64,000 nucleotides of DNA from Agapetus fuscipes (Eukaryota > Arthropoda > Insecta > Trichoptera > Glossosomatidae). Numbering within the stretch: position 1 is the first letter of the stretch; every line of letters starts with the position of its first letter. The notes below the pieces were generated by a model. It worked only from the letters and a program-made list of their open reading frames with translations, did no database searches and was not told the origin of the DNA. A program made the translations under genes and the position numbers. The stretch covers positions 13,514,347 to 13,578,346 of the forward strand of contig OX637337.1 of assembly GCA_951799405.1 (NCBI GenBank), in the 5' to 3' direction. Shown piece by piece: positions 45,061-57,700 of the stretch.

Positions 45061-46316
45061 GCGATGTTTGTAGATTATGTAACATGTGCACTGGAGAACT
45101 AAAGATCCTTAGCAGCAATGTTTGTAGATCATGTAATATGTGCACTGGAGAACTAAAGATCCTTAGCAACAATGTTTGTAGATCATTTAACATGTGCACT
45201 GGAGAACTAAAGATCCTCAGCAGCAATGTTTGTAGATCATGTAACATGTGCACTGGAGAACTAAAGATCCTCAGCAGCAATGTTTGTAGATCATGTAACA
45301 TGTGCACTCGAAAACTAAAGATCCTCAGCAGCAATGTTTGTAGATCATGTAGAACTAAAGATCCTTAGCAGCAATGTTTGTAGATCATGTAACATGTGCA
45401 CTGGAGAACTAAAGATCCTTAGCAGCAATGTTTGTAGATCATGTAACATGTGCACTGGAGAACTAAAGATCCTTAGCAGCAATGTTTGTAGATCATGTAA
45501 CATGTGCACTGGAGAACTAAAGATCCTTAGCAGCAATGTTTGTAGATCATGTAACATGTGCACTGGAGAACTAAAGATCCTTAGCAGCAATGTTTGTAGA
45601 TCATGTAACATGTGCACTGGAGAACTAAAGATCCTTAGCAGCAATGTTTGTAGATCATGTAACATGTGCACTGGAGAACTAAAGATCCTTAGCAGCAATG
45701 TTTGTAGATCATGTAACATGTGCACTGGAGAACTAAAGATCCTTAGCAGCAATGTTTGTAGATCATTTAACATGTGCACTGGAGAACTAAAGATCCTTAG
45801 CAGCAATGTTTGTAGATCATGTAACATGTGCACTGGAGAACTAAAGATCCTTAGCAGCAATGTTTGTAGATCATTTAACATGTGCACTGGAGAACTAAAG
45901 ATCCTTAGCAGCAATGTTTGTAGATCATGTAACATGTGCACTGGAGAACTAAAGATCCTTAGCAGCAATGTTTGTAGATCATTTAACATGTGCACTGGAG
46001 AACTAAAGATCCTTAGCAGCAATGTTTGTAGATCATTTAACATGTGCACTGGAGAACTAAAGATCCTTAGCAGCAATGTTTGTAGATCATTTAACATGTG
46101 CACTGGAGAACTAAAGATCCTTAGCAGCAATGTTTGTAGATCATGTAACATGGTAACATGTGCACTGGAGAACTAAAGATCCTCAGCAGCAATGTTTGTA
46201 GATCATGTAACATGGTAACATGTGCACTGGAGAACTAAAGATCCTCAGCAGCAATGTTTGTAGATCATGTAACATGGTAACATGTGCACTGGAGAACTAA
46301 AGATCCTCAGCAGCAA
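45061..46316 (+). repeat. 54-bp satellite array, about 23 units
   Basis: The unit begins aactaaagatccttagcagc and continues aatgtttgtagatcatgtaa then catgtgcactggag (54 bp). Two unit types alternate (gatcatgtaac / gatcatttaac). The last three units are 62 bp, with an extra 'catggtaa'. Because 54 is a multiple of 3 the array is open on both strands (280 and 268 codons). The + frame repeats an 18-residue Cys/Ser-rich unit containing ELKILSSNVCRS. No start context or gene structure supports translation. Confidence 0.95.
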
Positions 46317-47372
46317 TGAAGTGCTGCCGTATCCAGTCCTTTATATGCAAGAGCCATCGATACTTCGATGGTTTTAAGGATGAGAAGAGAACGTTGATTC
46401 TGATTAATAAGTCGATCAAAATTTTGCTATCAAATTTTAGCATATTTGTTGTTCTGTTTTTGGTTAAAAAAAGGTCAGATAGTATTTTAATTTTTAAGTT
46501 CTATCCGCTGGAAGGTTAAAAAGTGAAAGCAATAAGGAACGAACTCTTTCTAAACATACAGAGACACATTGACTCTGGAGCACCACCAACGCTTTCATCA
46601 GATACTTTAATGATCAGAAGCGCTATTCTGCTAAATTCCTTACACATTGGATACCCATACAAATCCGAGATTGCTAGCGCTTGCGAAAGAACTCCATAGA
46701 TAAAAAATTACAGTACATCTTATTTTTGGACACGAATCGCCAGCTCGTCGCCTTAAGGTCGTAAAGAATTGAGCAGAATAGCGCTTCAGATCACCAACAC
46801 TGCTGGACGCTATGGTTGAGCGGATAAGGCGGTGGCAATCAATTAACGTTTTAGAAATCAGCGCCGGTTCGAGCCTCTTCATGCCCTATTGAAAATACTT
46901 GTAACTTTGATCTGGGGTCGACAGATGTCATAGATTACTTATTAATTAATAATAATTCATTAAAATATTTGTATAGTATACATCTTAATAATCAATATAT
47001 TGATTGATATGTATTGCTCTAAGAGATTGCATTCCTTTTTACGAGTATATTTTCTATGGAAAAAAAAAAAAAACTTTTTAATAATTTTTTTTATCAATTT
47101 AGGAAACAAACGATAAAGAAGAAGCGTAAAATACCAATTAAACATTTCAATGTAATAATCTATACTATAAATCCCAAAAACCGTTCGTTGGTAACCACTT
47201 AAAATGGTGAAGGACTAAACGTTTTTGGCTGTCTTTCGTTTCAGAATAAAGTACGTAATCTGGGAAAGGTTTTAGCGTACAAACAAGTTGGTAAAATATC
47301 GTAGAACATAATTTAAATTTGTGAAATGCTGAACGTCGTTTTAATTATGGGAATTGATCATTTCTAACTTCA
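46317..47372. other. Spacer after the satellite
   Basis: No supported gene. It contains the last degenerate EcKinase 3'-end copy (about 46565-46605), a tRNA-like sequence (46802-46885) and AT-rich filler. Confidence 0.5.
46802..46885 (+). other. tRNA-like sequence (SINE head or tRNA pseudogene)
   Basis: An A-box-like 'tggttgagcgg' (46813-46823) and a B-box-like 'ggttcgagcc' (46866-46875) stand at tRNA-like spacing. The arms do not form a clean cloverleaf by eye, so a functional tRNA is not claimed. Confidence 0.35.
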
Positions 47373-47627
47373 TCCTTGACTGATAGGTTGGTACGAGGCT
47401 GACAACCCGTGCTGTAAAAATCGGTTCACTTTTGCCAATGCCACCCCGGTTCAGGGAACGGCGGCAGGAGTTGCAAGGTTTATGTCCATGTGAGGTTTTC
47501 TTTATTTGTATGCACACATGCAGAATGTGTAGGCGCGAACCTACATGTGCCTGTCTGTGGGCATGCATTTCATATGAGCCTTAAATGCTTACATATCCTT
47601 GCAGCTTAGATTATAGATTATAGATAG
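47373..47627 (+). repeat. Rep-A copy 10
   Basis: The head 'ccttgactgataggttggta' runs to the tail 'cttgcagcttagattataga'. Confidence 0.9.
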
Positions 47628-47856
47628 ATCTAATTGACAGATTTTTCTTCCATATTCAAATTTTATTAAAATGTGTTCGGTTTGAAATATTGTAATAGGC
47701 TAAAAAAATCAAATTAATAAAATAAACAGGTAGGTACAAAATTTTAAAATGGAATAAAATATGTTATTCATCAAACAGCCTTCCCAAACCAGAATTCTTT
47801 TTTTTTTAATTAGAACTGAGTTTTTCAACTGTCAAAGTCATGAAAACCGTTCAAGG

Positions 47857-48072
47857 TTACAAATATACGCACACATTTAAGGTTCATATTGAATGAATAC
47901 CCATAAGGAAATACGCGTGCGCGCATACACATAATGCATGTATATTTTCAGAATAAGACCCAAACACAATTCCCAAATGTCAGATTTTAACATAAACTGT
48001 GCAACTTATGCTGACTTTACTTTAAACAGGCAGAAGTGAAACTATTTGTACAGTATCAGCCTCATATCAGTC
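47857..48072 (-). repeat. Rep-A copy 11 (degenerate)
   Basis: Recognisable by order of blocks (gaatgaatacccataaggaa, cgcatacacataatgcatgt, cataaactgtgcaactta, cagcctcatatcag), but heavily diverged. Confidence 0.6.
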
Positions 48073-48620
48073 GAGGACCTATAATCTAAGTTGCATAAAA
48101 ACATAAGGTGATACCTGAATGTCTCTAAATCAAATTTTGTTGGTAAACGTATCACTTGAGAATGACTGAACCGATTTGTTTTCTTTATGATGTTTGTGAT
48201 CTGAAACAAGTGTTTGGATAAAAAAGTGAGAAAAAGTATCATGGAAGATTTTCAATTTTGTGAAAAGCTGAACATTGTTCATGTACTGGAATTTGGTTTG
48301 GCACATATCCTGCATTTATATAAAAATTAAATACCCATCACACATTGACCAAATTTTTAGTACACATGTAAATTACCTTCAAGATGGATCGTGTGAAGTT
48401 TGATGGGAATCAGATTACTCATAATCATTTCGTAAATATCATATCGTAAAGGGAATGTTGTTTTTTTTGCCTGGCTAAAAGGAAAGGTCGTGGCATTTTT
48501 CTTTTGAAAAGTTACATCGAAGATTTTCATAAACCGGATAACTGAATGCACTTTTTCATATTAGAATTTTGAATGTGTCAGCAAGCCTTTTTTCAACATT
48601 TTTTAGTTACAAATAATTAT

Positions 48621-48802
48621 ATAATCTAAGTTGCAAAGATATATTGACATTTAAGACTCATATTTAATGCATGCTCAAAAACAAGCAAATGTAAGTACAC
48701 GCTTACGCATGCTGCATGTGTACATAAACTTTGCAACCCTTGCCACTTTCGCTGAAACCGGGGGGGATTGGCAAAATTTAACCAAGTTTTACTACATACT
48801 TG
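48621..48802 (-). repeat. Rep-A copy 12 (internally deleted)
   Basis: 'aatctaagttgcaaagatat', 'gctgcatgtgtacataaact' and 'ccttgccactttcgctgaaa'. The middle portion is missing. Confidence 0.75.
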
Positions 48803-48950
48803 ATATTCATTCTTTATATTCAATTTTTCCATGTGCAAACTTTGGCTCGAATCGTTCATACGAGGCAACAAATCAAAGCAAAAATGAACCAAGTGAAGAA
48901 AATGTTTGCATCATCAATAGATCATGAAAAGAGGATTACATTTTTTCATG

Positions 48951-49202
48951 ATCTAAGCTAATCTAAGTTGCAAAGATATGTAACATTGGGGATTCAGATT
49001 ATTTACATTCTCATAAGCAGATACATTTAAGTTCGCGCTTGCATATGCTGCATGTGAACCTACAACATTAAAACCTAAACCTCAAATGAACATACACCCT
49101 GCAACTTTTGCTGATCTTTCCTGAAACAGAGGTGATATTGGCAAAGTGAACTATTTTCTATAGCATGAGTGGTCACCGGCATACCAACCTATATGTTAAG
49201 GA
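48951..49202 (-). repeat. Rep-A copy 13
   Basis: Full-length reverse copy from 'atctaagctaatctaagttg' to 'ggcataccaacctatatgtt'. Confidence 0.88.
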
Positions 49203-50380
49203 ACAAACAAAATGATCAACACAATGATCTACCCTAAATTATCTTAATGATTTTACTTCTTCTAATATCAATCAATATGCTTACACTGTATATCAACGAT
49301 TGAAAAACCTGTAAATGATAATTAAATTATTTTGGAAATGTACCATGAAGAGGCTTCCTCCTGCCCAATAGATTGACAGCACTCCTTTATAGGTATTAAA
49401 CAATGAAATTATGCTTGAAATACTAATTACAGTGTGAAAATGACAAAATACACAAAACTTTATAAATCTTGGCAAATTTGAAAAGGCTACAACATCTTGA
49501 GCCTAATTTCATTTGATATAATGTCCATAAACATATGCACGCTCAATTGTTTCAAGTTATTGAGCTATGCTGTCTCACTAAAATAGTTACAATGATGACT
49601 CCAAAATAAGTTTCTTCTCATCGTTTCCATTTTTTTAACAGCCGTTACCAGATTTAAAAAAGGATTGTCTCTAATTTATACAAATAGAGGCAAGACAATA
49701 GAGAAAGAGAAATTAAAAAGTCAATTTTTCAAGACTGACGTTTGCTCGCAGAGAAAAAGTTAAAAATTTAAAAATGTTTAATCTCATTGGTACTTTACTT
49801 TTGTACAGAACGTATTTTACCAACCGTGTAGAAGAGAATAACGTAATTTTGAACGTTTCGTCGAATGAGCTGTACTGTTTATTCCAATAAGTGTTTTGTT
49901 TACGTACAAGTACTTATATATATTTCACAATTATAGGAAGACAATATGACACAGTGCCTTTAATAATAAAGATAAGCGCGAGGAGCGACATTGTTATGCA
50001 TGCACAACTAGTAAACAATATTATGTAACTTAGATATATTACTCATAGAGCGCACTAATGCCGATAACACGATATGCCATGATTTATGTAGGTATATAAG
50101 ACATATAATATGTTTAATTACAATATTTATAAATTAAATATTTTTTTACAAATAAAGATGTTTTATTTTTAAGAATTTTGGTAATGTAATGCTCGAGCGC
50201 TTTCGAGTTTCGACCGTTACAGCCAACTCAAAATTATTTATGCATTTTTTAAAAAAAATATTATTTAATTATACGTTATATTTAAAAAATACATATATGT
50301 TTCCTCCGCACTGCGCCAAATTCGAAAAATTGAGAAACACATTTTCAAAAACAGTTTAAATTTAATATTATAATTAATTT
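49203..50380. other. AT-rich intergenic sequence
   Basis: No supported gene and no repeat recognised within the window. Confidence 0.5.
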
Positions 50381-50871
50381 TGACCGGTCCGTAGTTCAGT
50401 GTTAACACTTCGGACTATGAATGGGAAGGTTGTGGGTTCGATTCCCGGCGGAGCACAAAAAATTTACCATTTATATTTTCAAATTTGCTCTTCGCTGGGT
50501 TTAAAAATACATAAAACCTTTACCAATGACCGGTCACCAAAGGTCCATCCAGCCTTACAGCAACTGGGTCTTGCTTGAGAATTGGCGCTTTGTAGCGACG
50601 ACGACCAAGCTCGTAAAAAGGTCGATAGCTCAATTGGTATAGAATGCTTGCATTCCATGCCGAGAGCAAGGGTTCGATCTCAAAGGTTTACTCAGCCTTC
50701 ACAAGAAATGAGAACCAGCCCCCCCGGGAGCTGGGAAACCACCATTTCAACTGAAAGTGGTTGGTGTGAGGCCGGCCCCCTTACCTGTAAAAATAAAAAG
50801 GTCCCAAAGCGCCACATGCGATCCCTTCGGGGAAACGCAGGCAAGAACTACACTTATGTGTAGCTTAGTTG
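50381..50871 (+). mobile_element. Dimeric SINE (SINE-B + SINE-C), plus copy
   Basis: A SINE-B unit (50381-50613) starts 'gaccggtccgtagttcagtg' with the B-box-like gggttcgattccc. It joins a SINE-C unit (about 50614-50871) starting 'aaaaaggtcgatagctcaat' with B-box 'gggttcgatct'. The joint is the same as at 20322-20816. Confidence 0.9.
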
Positions 50872-51758
50872 AAACAAAAATTATAAATATAAATTTATAA
50901 AATCTCAAAGTACACAAAAAGCAATTCAGGAAAAATGGCTTACCAAACTTTATGTTATCTTGGACAGGGACTTTCAAGTCAAGGGAAAAATAAAATAAAA
51001 TACGGCTTTGTTTTAAAAAAAAAAAAAAAAGTTATTAATAAAAGAAGTGAGAAAAATAAATAATACTCTGAGATAACTTTTGAAATTATTAAATAAGAAA
51101 TGACTATTATCAGCGGTTGGCGTCGCTGCGATCAGAAGATCGCAATCAGAAGGCGAAACATCAACCAGACCACGGCTACATAGGCTGAAAAAAGTAATTG
51201 TTGTGTCGACAAGAACCGGCCGTGAAAGCTTCAATGTACAATTAAGAAATGACTAGAAAGGAATGCCTTGAAAGGAGTATGCAAGGGGGAAACCATGGTC
51301 TTGGGGGCAGTGTGTCTTTCAGGCAAAATTATCTGAGGGGGCAAATAAGAAATCTGGGGGGGGCGGAGTAAATAAATGAAACAAAGTTATATATGTAAAT
51401 TTGGACATTCCGGGGGGGCAGTAGGGCTATACGTATTCTAAGAGTAGTGCTATTCCGGTATTACTAGTACCTGAAAGAAACACTGCTTGGAGGGAAACAT
51501 ATTATGCGACAGTTTTGGCCGTCTCAAATGGAAAAGCGACAGAGAAAGAATGAGATGTATGAAACTACCTTGGTGTCATAAGAAAAGTTGAAAATCCATG
51601 ACTGACGTATTTGTTAGCAAAGAAGCATGACAGGTAACTGACTGGTACTTCACCTTGATTTACAACTGGCAAAATATTTTCCCAGACTTGTAACAAAATG
51701 CTAGCACATGATCCTAAAACAATAGAATCATTGTCAAGTAGATCTTACAAGTGCCAGT
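50872..51758. other. 5' flank of EcKinase-like gene 2
   Basis: No gene. A segment at about 51113-51210 matches 15180-15300 ('accagaccacggctacat', 'gtaattgttgtgtcgac'). G-rich runs of 7-8 lie at 51357 and 51411. Confidence 0.5.
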
Positions 51759-54700
51759 ATGGATACAGAAAACAATTGCCTCACCTTCCCTTCAGACAAA
51801 TCCAAAAAACTGGTGTATGGAATCGCTGAAGACCTCGGCTTTGAAGATTACAAAGTTGAAGTGAGCGCAGGGTCAGCAAAAGGAGACAATTACCTGGGAC
51901 AAATATTCAGGTGCAAGATATTTGGGAATAAGCAGAGCAAGACAGATGAAGAGGAGCACTTCTTGATATTGAAAACAGCTCCTGCAAGCGACGAGTTAAG
52001 GAACTTCATGCCAGTCAACAGATTTTTTACTAGAGAGATATTTTGCTATACAACCATGCTGCCAGAACTCAACAAGATCTTCGAGAAAGCCAACATTGAG
52101 TACTCTGATAGATTCCATCATCCGAGGTACTTGAAAGGATTCGATGATGACACCAATGAGATGCTTGTGCTCGAAGACATGTCTGTTCTTGGATACAAAA
52201 TGTTTGATAGGCTGCAACCCTTGGATTTGGCACATGTGAAGCTTGTGGTAAAGCAATTGGCAGCTTTGCATGCTTCGTCTTTTGCTCTGAAAGAGATGGA
52301 TCCTGTAAAGTACGAGACTATAAGCAATCGGACATGCGCCACGATGGAATTCGGTGACACTTTTGACTCACACCTTGCTGATGCCGTTAGAAAAACTGTT
52401 TCTTTGTTGGACGATGAGGATTGTGTTGACAGATTGAGGGCTTATGGACGGGATATTAGCGACAAGATGAGTCATCTGCTGAGCTGGGATCACAACGAGG
52501 AGTACATGGTTTTGTGCCATGGGGATTGCTGGTCGAATAATATGCTCTTTAAATACAACGAGGCAAGCAGAAAATACTTTTTAATAAATATACAAAACTT
52601 TTAAATTTATACTATGCCTGTCTTCTTCCTCTACTTTACACGTGAGTTAGATTAAGACTGGAAATATTGTGGTGAGAGTGCAAATCACGTTGTAGAGCCA
52701 TTTGGTTTTTATGCCCGGTAATCCTGACATATTGTGATGAGTTGGAGATGCAAAGACCTGTGTGGGAGTGAGTGAACCATTGCACCATGCTTTTAAAATG
52801 GTCAAACTGGATTTTAAAAAATGCCATTGTCTGCTAAAAGCTGTTTACGAAGGGATAAGAGAAAAATACAACGGAATTCTTTTTAGAACGGAACTTCCTG
52901 GTTTGATGACATCAGAAATCACAAGAGTGACTCGTTTGTTTTTTTATTGAACAAAATATTGTTACTGCGTGCATGATAGATGAAGATGACACATAGGCAC
53001 CTATACAGCTGGGGCCATTATAAAATGCGCAATCTAATCTAATCTAATCTAATCTAATCTAAGCTGTAAAGATATATATCATTTAAGATTTATATTAAAT
53101 GCATTCCCACAAGCAGACATGTATAATTTCGCGCTAACACATGCCGCATGTGGACCTACAATATAAAAACCCAATCTCAAATGAACATAAGCCTTGCAAC
53201 TCTTGCCGTCCTTCCCTGAAACAGGGGTGACATTGGCAAAGTGAACCATTTTTTACAGTATGGGTGGTCAGCCGCATAACAACCTATAAGTCAAGGAACA
53301 TACATGACAAATTACATTTTTTTTAAAGCAATAAATAACAATAGATATATACATGGACATAAAAAAAATCATAAAACCAATTTCACTTTAAAAAACAAAT
53401 CGCAATACTTTCATAAAAGAGGTTCCTGATTTATTCTGTGTCAGGAAATCATAAATTATGACAGTTATCTCGTGTGTTATATCTTAACCCCTGGAGTGCC
53501 AGTGATTTTCTGGCATAGCAGTATTTCATGCGATTTTTGATCTTATTGCTGTGTAACAACTAAAGAAAAATGAAAAAAATAGCATTTAGTACTATGAGCG
53601 TAGATCCACGTTCGGGCGCTCGAGGGGTTAATAGTTAGGGTAAAAGTTGTAGAAAATATTGTTATGTAACATTGAGGTATGTAAATGACAAGTGCTATAA
53701 ATGTTAGGTAGGTAGGTAGGTGTAGTATAGCCGAATATAGCCGTGTAGTGTAGGTAGCAATAATTAATTATTATAGGCTAAAGAAATCTATAAATGATAA
53801 TCCCTTTGTACTCTCGAAGCTGTTAGAGCGGTCGAGAGCGTTCTAGCAAATAGGTCTCTAGAGGCTACTGTCTCTATGGTTATATAAGGCACAAATCGCC
53901 TGCAGGTGGAGAGATAGATATTCGCCATTGGTTGAAGAACAACTGTGTAGTGCTGAACTGTAAAAACTGAACTGAATTGTAAGTGTTAAAAATAAATATA
54001 AATTGTCAAATAAATTAAGTGTAAATAAATATCAAGAAAGAAGACCAGTTTTTTTTAATTTAAAGACTATCCGAACTTAAAAACACCAGAATATTATGAA
54101 TTATTAATTGACAATGGTTCAACCGTACCATTCCATCCCTCGTGGGGTCTATTTATGCACTTTTGGGCGACACCAATATTCATTTGAACACAGGATCCTT
54201 ATTCAGGTTGGATCCTGCAGAAGAGTGGCTTGACTATTATTATTATTATTATTATAAATACCAAATTTATATAGTGCCTTTTATGACAGTGTGTCACTAC
54301 AAAGGCGCTTGTCCATATGATTGGACGAAGAGATGAGTCTTGAGACTTCTTTTTAACAGTCTCTGCGAATCCAATTCCCTCAGTGAGGCGGGAATAGCAT
54401 TCCAAGTCATTGGAGCGGCTGCCTTGAATGCCCTGTCTCCAAAAACAGTGCAGGGCCTTCTTGCAGGGATGTCCAGGCAGCTGTTTCTTGATGCAGCTGA
54501 CCTCAATGTTTGTCCGCGCGAGCTTGTAGTAGTTGCTGGAGACACCAGCTCCATCAGGTACCCCGGAGCACTCCCACGCAGTGCTTTAAAAAGGTGAGCA
54601 AACCGACTTTGAAGGTGCTCCTCTCAGGGATTTTCAGCCAATTCAAAGCTTGAAGGTGAGGAGTGATGTGGAAGGACTTGAAAAATATAAAAAATAGGAG

Positions 54701-57700
54701 CGCACCATTCTCAGCCCTGCAGATGGTAAATATCATGTCACACCTCATGTGACACTGACAGGGTGTTTGAACCGTAGCATTGCGTTAAATCTTCTTCCAA
54801 GCTATTCTCAGCATCATTAATTAAACATATAAGCATATTATAATTTACTCATCTCCTGTGATAGCCTCTTGGTTTGCTATATTTCATCGCCTCCTTGATT
54901 ACAGAGCGATGTCCCCGTAGACTTGTGCATCCTGGACTGGCAGATCATCCGCCATGCGTCTCCGGTAACGGATCTCGCCTACTTCATCTTCTGCTGCACC
55001 GACAGACCTCTGAGGAGTCTCCATCTTCAAGGCTTGCTGCAGATGTACTATGACACGCTGACGGAGAAATTGAAACAGATGGGGCAAGATGCAGAAAAAT
55101 GCTTCCCGGAAAAGGTAGATAAACGAATCAGAAATTCGTGACAACAGGTTGTTTATTTTTACCATTGGACAACATAAAATATATAGATGGAGCAGAAAAA
55201 GAGTGCAACCTTGGGCAACATCTGCGTACAAACGAGGTCTTTTTATAATCAATTTCCAGGCAATCATCATGTCTCTTTTTGACGAATGACTTCAATATAA
55301 TATTATGTCTCAATTTTTCGTTGTTAACCTATTATTCCGTTTCATGGTACACGTCGAAAAATAGCATGCTCTGCACATCTGACAAAAACATAAAAAAATG
55401 ATATCAAACATCAAGTCAAACATGAGTGGGATTGTTGGGCCGAATGTCAACAAATAATTAGTTATTGGTTGCTAGTTACATGTAATGAGAAAAATGAAAT
55501 TTAAAAAACCCGTGCACAAAACGTTCAGACTCCATTTATAAAAAGTATTTATTACAAAAAGATCGATTCTCCCATCACTTCAATTCTTATACATCACTAG
55601 CAAGCTTTGCGTTGCCATGACAATAAAGGTAAACAGCACTGCGTAGTCAAAGCAGTGTCTTATTATTTCATGAACTGAAAAATAAGACGCAAGACGTTTT
55701 TTGACTCTTCCAAATAATTCCTAGTGCATAAAATTACTAAAAGCTATTTTATTTCATTCTTTACGGAAAATATTTTTTGATTCGTACTGCTTCGTCCTTC
55801 GTATATTGAAATCAAGGAATATTGATGAAAAGTCAAACGGCAAAATCCTCTCAGCACCACCTAGCGGATTTATTTCTCATTATAGTTGATGAACACAAGA
55901 ATCAGTAAAAATTTCAAGTACCTATGTACTTGGTTATTTATTTATTTATCCAACGAATCTACAACGAATTTCAACAGTTTTTTAAACACTTCTTCAATTC
56001 AATTATGAACAAGTCGTTATTTTGACCTTGCAGTGCTGTTTATATTCGTTGTCATGGCAACACGTAGCTAACTAGTGATGTGTTGGAATTGTAGTGATGG
56101 AACAAAGTATCTAGATTTATCGTATGAAAAAATATATTCGGTACATCATAGAAAAAAATAAAATGAGTTCACAAAATCAAGTAATTTTGATGAGGGGCTG
56201 TCCATATATTACGTCATTCGCATTAAGGGGGGGGGGGGTCTGGTCTGCGGATGATGGCAAATTATGTACCAATACCAATTTCTACAAAATATACAAAATA
56301 TTATGTAAGTAATATAACATTATTAATTATTAAGCTCATCCATTATTACAGCAAGAGGGGGGAATTAGATTAGATTATTACAGCAAGAGGGGGGAGGGAG
56401 TCATTAGATAATGACTATAGGATGATTGTAAGGGGTCGAAAATCGGCCAAAATCGATGACGTAATTTATGGACGGCCCCTGATCGATAGTAGATTTTGAA
56501 GAAAAGACAATGGAGTCGACACAAAAGTTTCACGAAAATCTCGGCGTAGGTAAAAAAATACTATGTACTTAATGGTATGTAGCCTACCGTTAACGCATCT
56601 TATTTGGCAGGTCATGGGTTCTATTCCCGACGGAACACTAAAAATAACATCGAATTTTCAAATTTATTTTTCGTTGAAAAATCATATGATGCTTGTTTCA
56701 AAGACCGGCAACAAAGGTCCAACCAGCTTTACAGGAATGCGCTCAGCACAAATTAAAAAAAAAACGTCGGGCATGAGTACCTACGCCACGTATTCTTATC
56801 ATTAAATCACAAAATATTTCTTTGCCTATTCCCTAGTAATCCGGCCGTGTGACGTCGCAATTCTGTTGTCTATGTAATTTGTGCCGGGTCTATTTCAGCA
56901 CTTTTGGTAGCAATTCACACAGAAACTGCGTTAGACAAAATATACATCGTCTTGTCTCGTTATTTTCGATTACACAACCTTTTTTGTGCTAATCTAATCT
57001 AAGTTGCAAAAATATGTAACATTAGGGATTCACATTACATGCATTTTCCCAAGCAGACACGTATAAGTTCGCGCTTATACGTGCCGCATGTTGACTTACT
57101 ACATAAACACCCAGTCTTAAATGAACATCCTGCAACCTTTGTTGACCTTCTCTGAAATAGGGGTGACATAGGCAAAGTGAACCATTTTTTTACAGTATTA
57201 GTTGTCAGCCTCATACCAACATATAAGTTAAAGAACACGATGAATACAAAATTAGAAAACGTAAATATTAAATAAATTTGTGCAAAATACCGGCAAGTCT
57301 TGACCGGTCCGTAGTCTAGTGGTCAACACTTCTGACTCGTAGATGGAAGGTTGTGGGTTCGAATCCCGTCGGAGCACAAAAAATATACTTACTTACTTCC
57401 GATGGCCGAACAGTCCTTGTAGGACCTTTGCCTCCGAAACAATAGATCTCCAAGCCTTTCTATCCTCAGCAATGGACTGCCAGTCGTCTTTAGCATTGAG
57501 CTCCTCCAGATCTCGGTTGATGTTATCTAATAATCTTTGTCTTGGTCTGCCTAACGGTCTCCTGCCCTCGGGTATACCCTGCAGAATACCTTTAGTGGCC
57601 CTTTCTTCTCCGGATCTAACGACGTGGCCAATCCATGCCAATCTTCGGGATCTGATTTCACTTGTGATGAAAGGTTGTTTAGTTGTGGAGCGAATTTCTT

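Noticed and set aside
45345..46151. 268-codon antisense and 280-codon sense open frames in the satellite
   Set aside because: They arise because the 54-bp unit is a multiple of three without stops; there is no initiation context, exon structure or domain.
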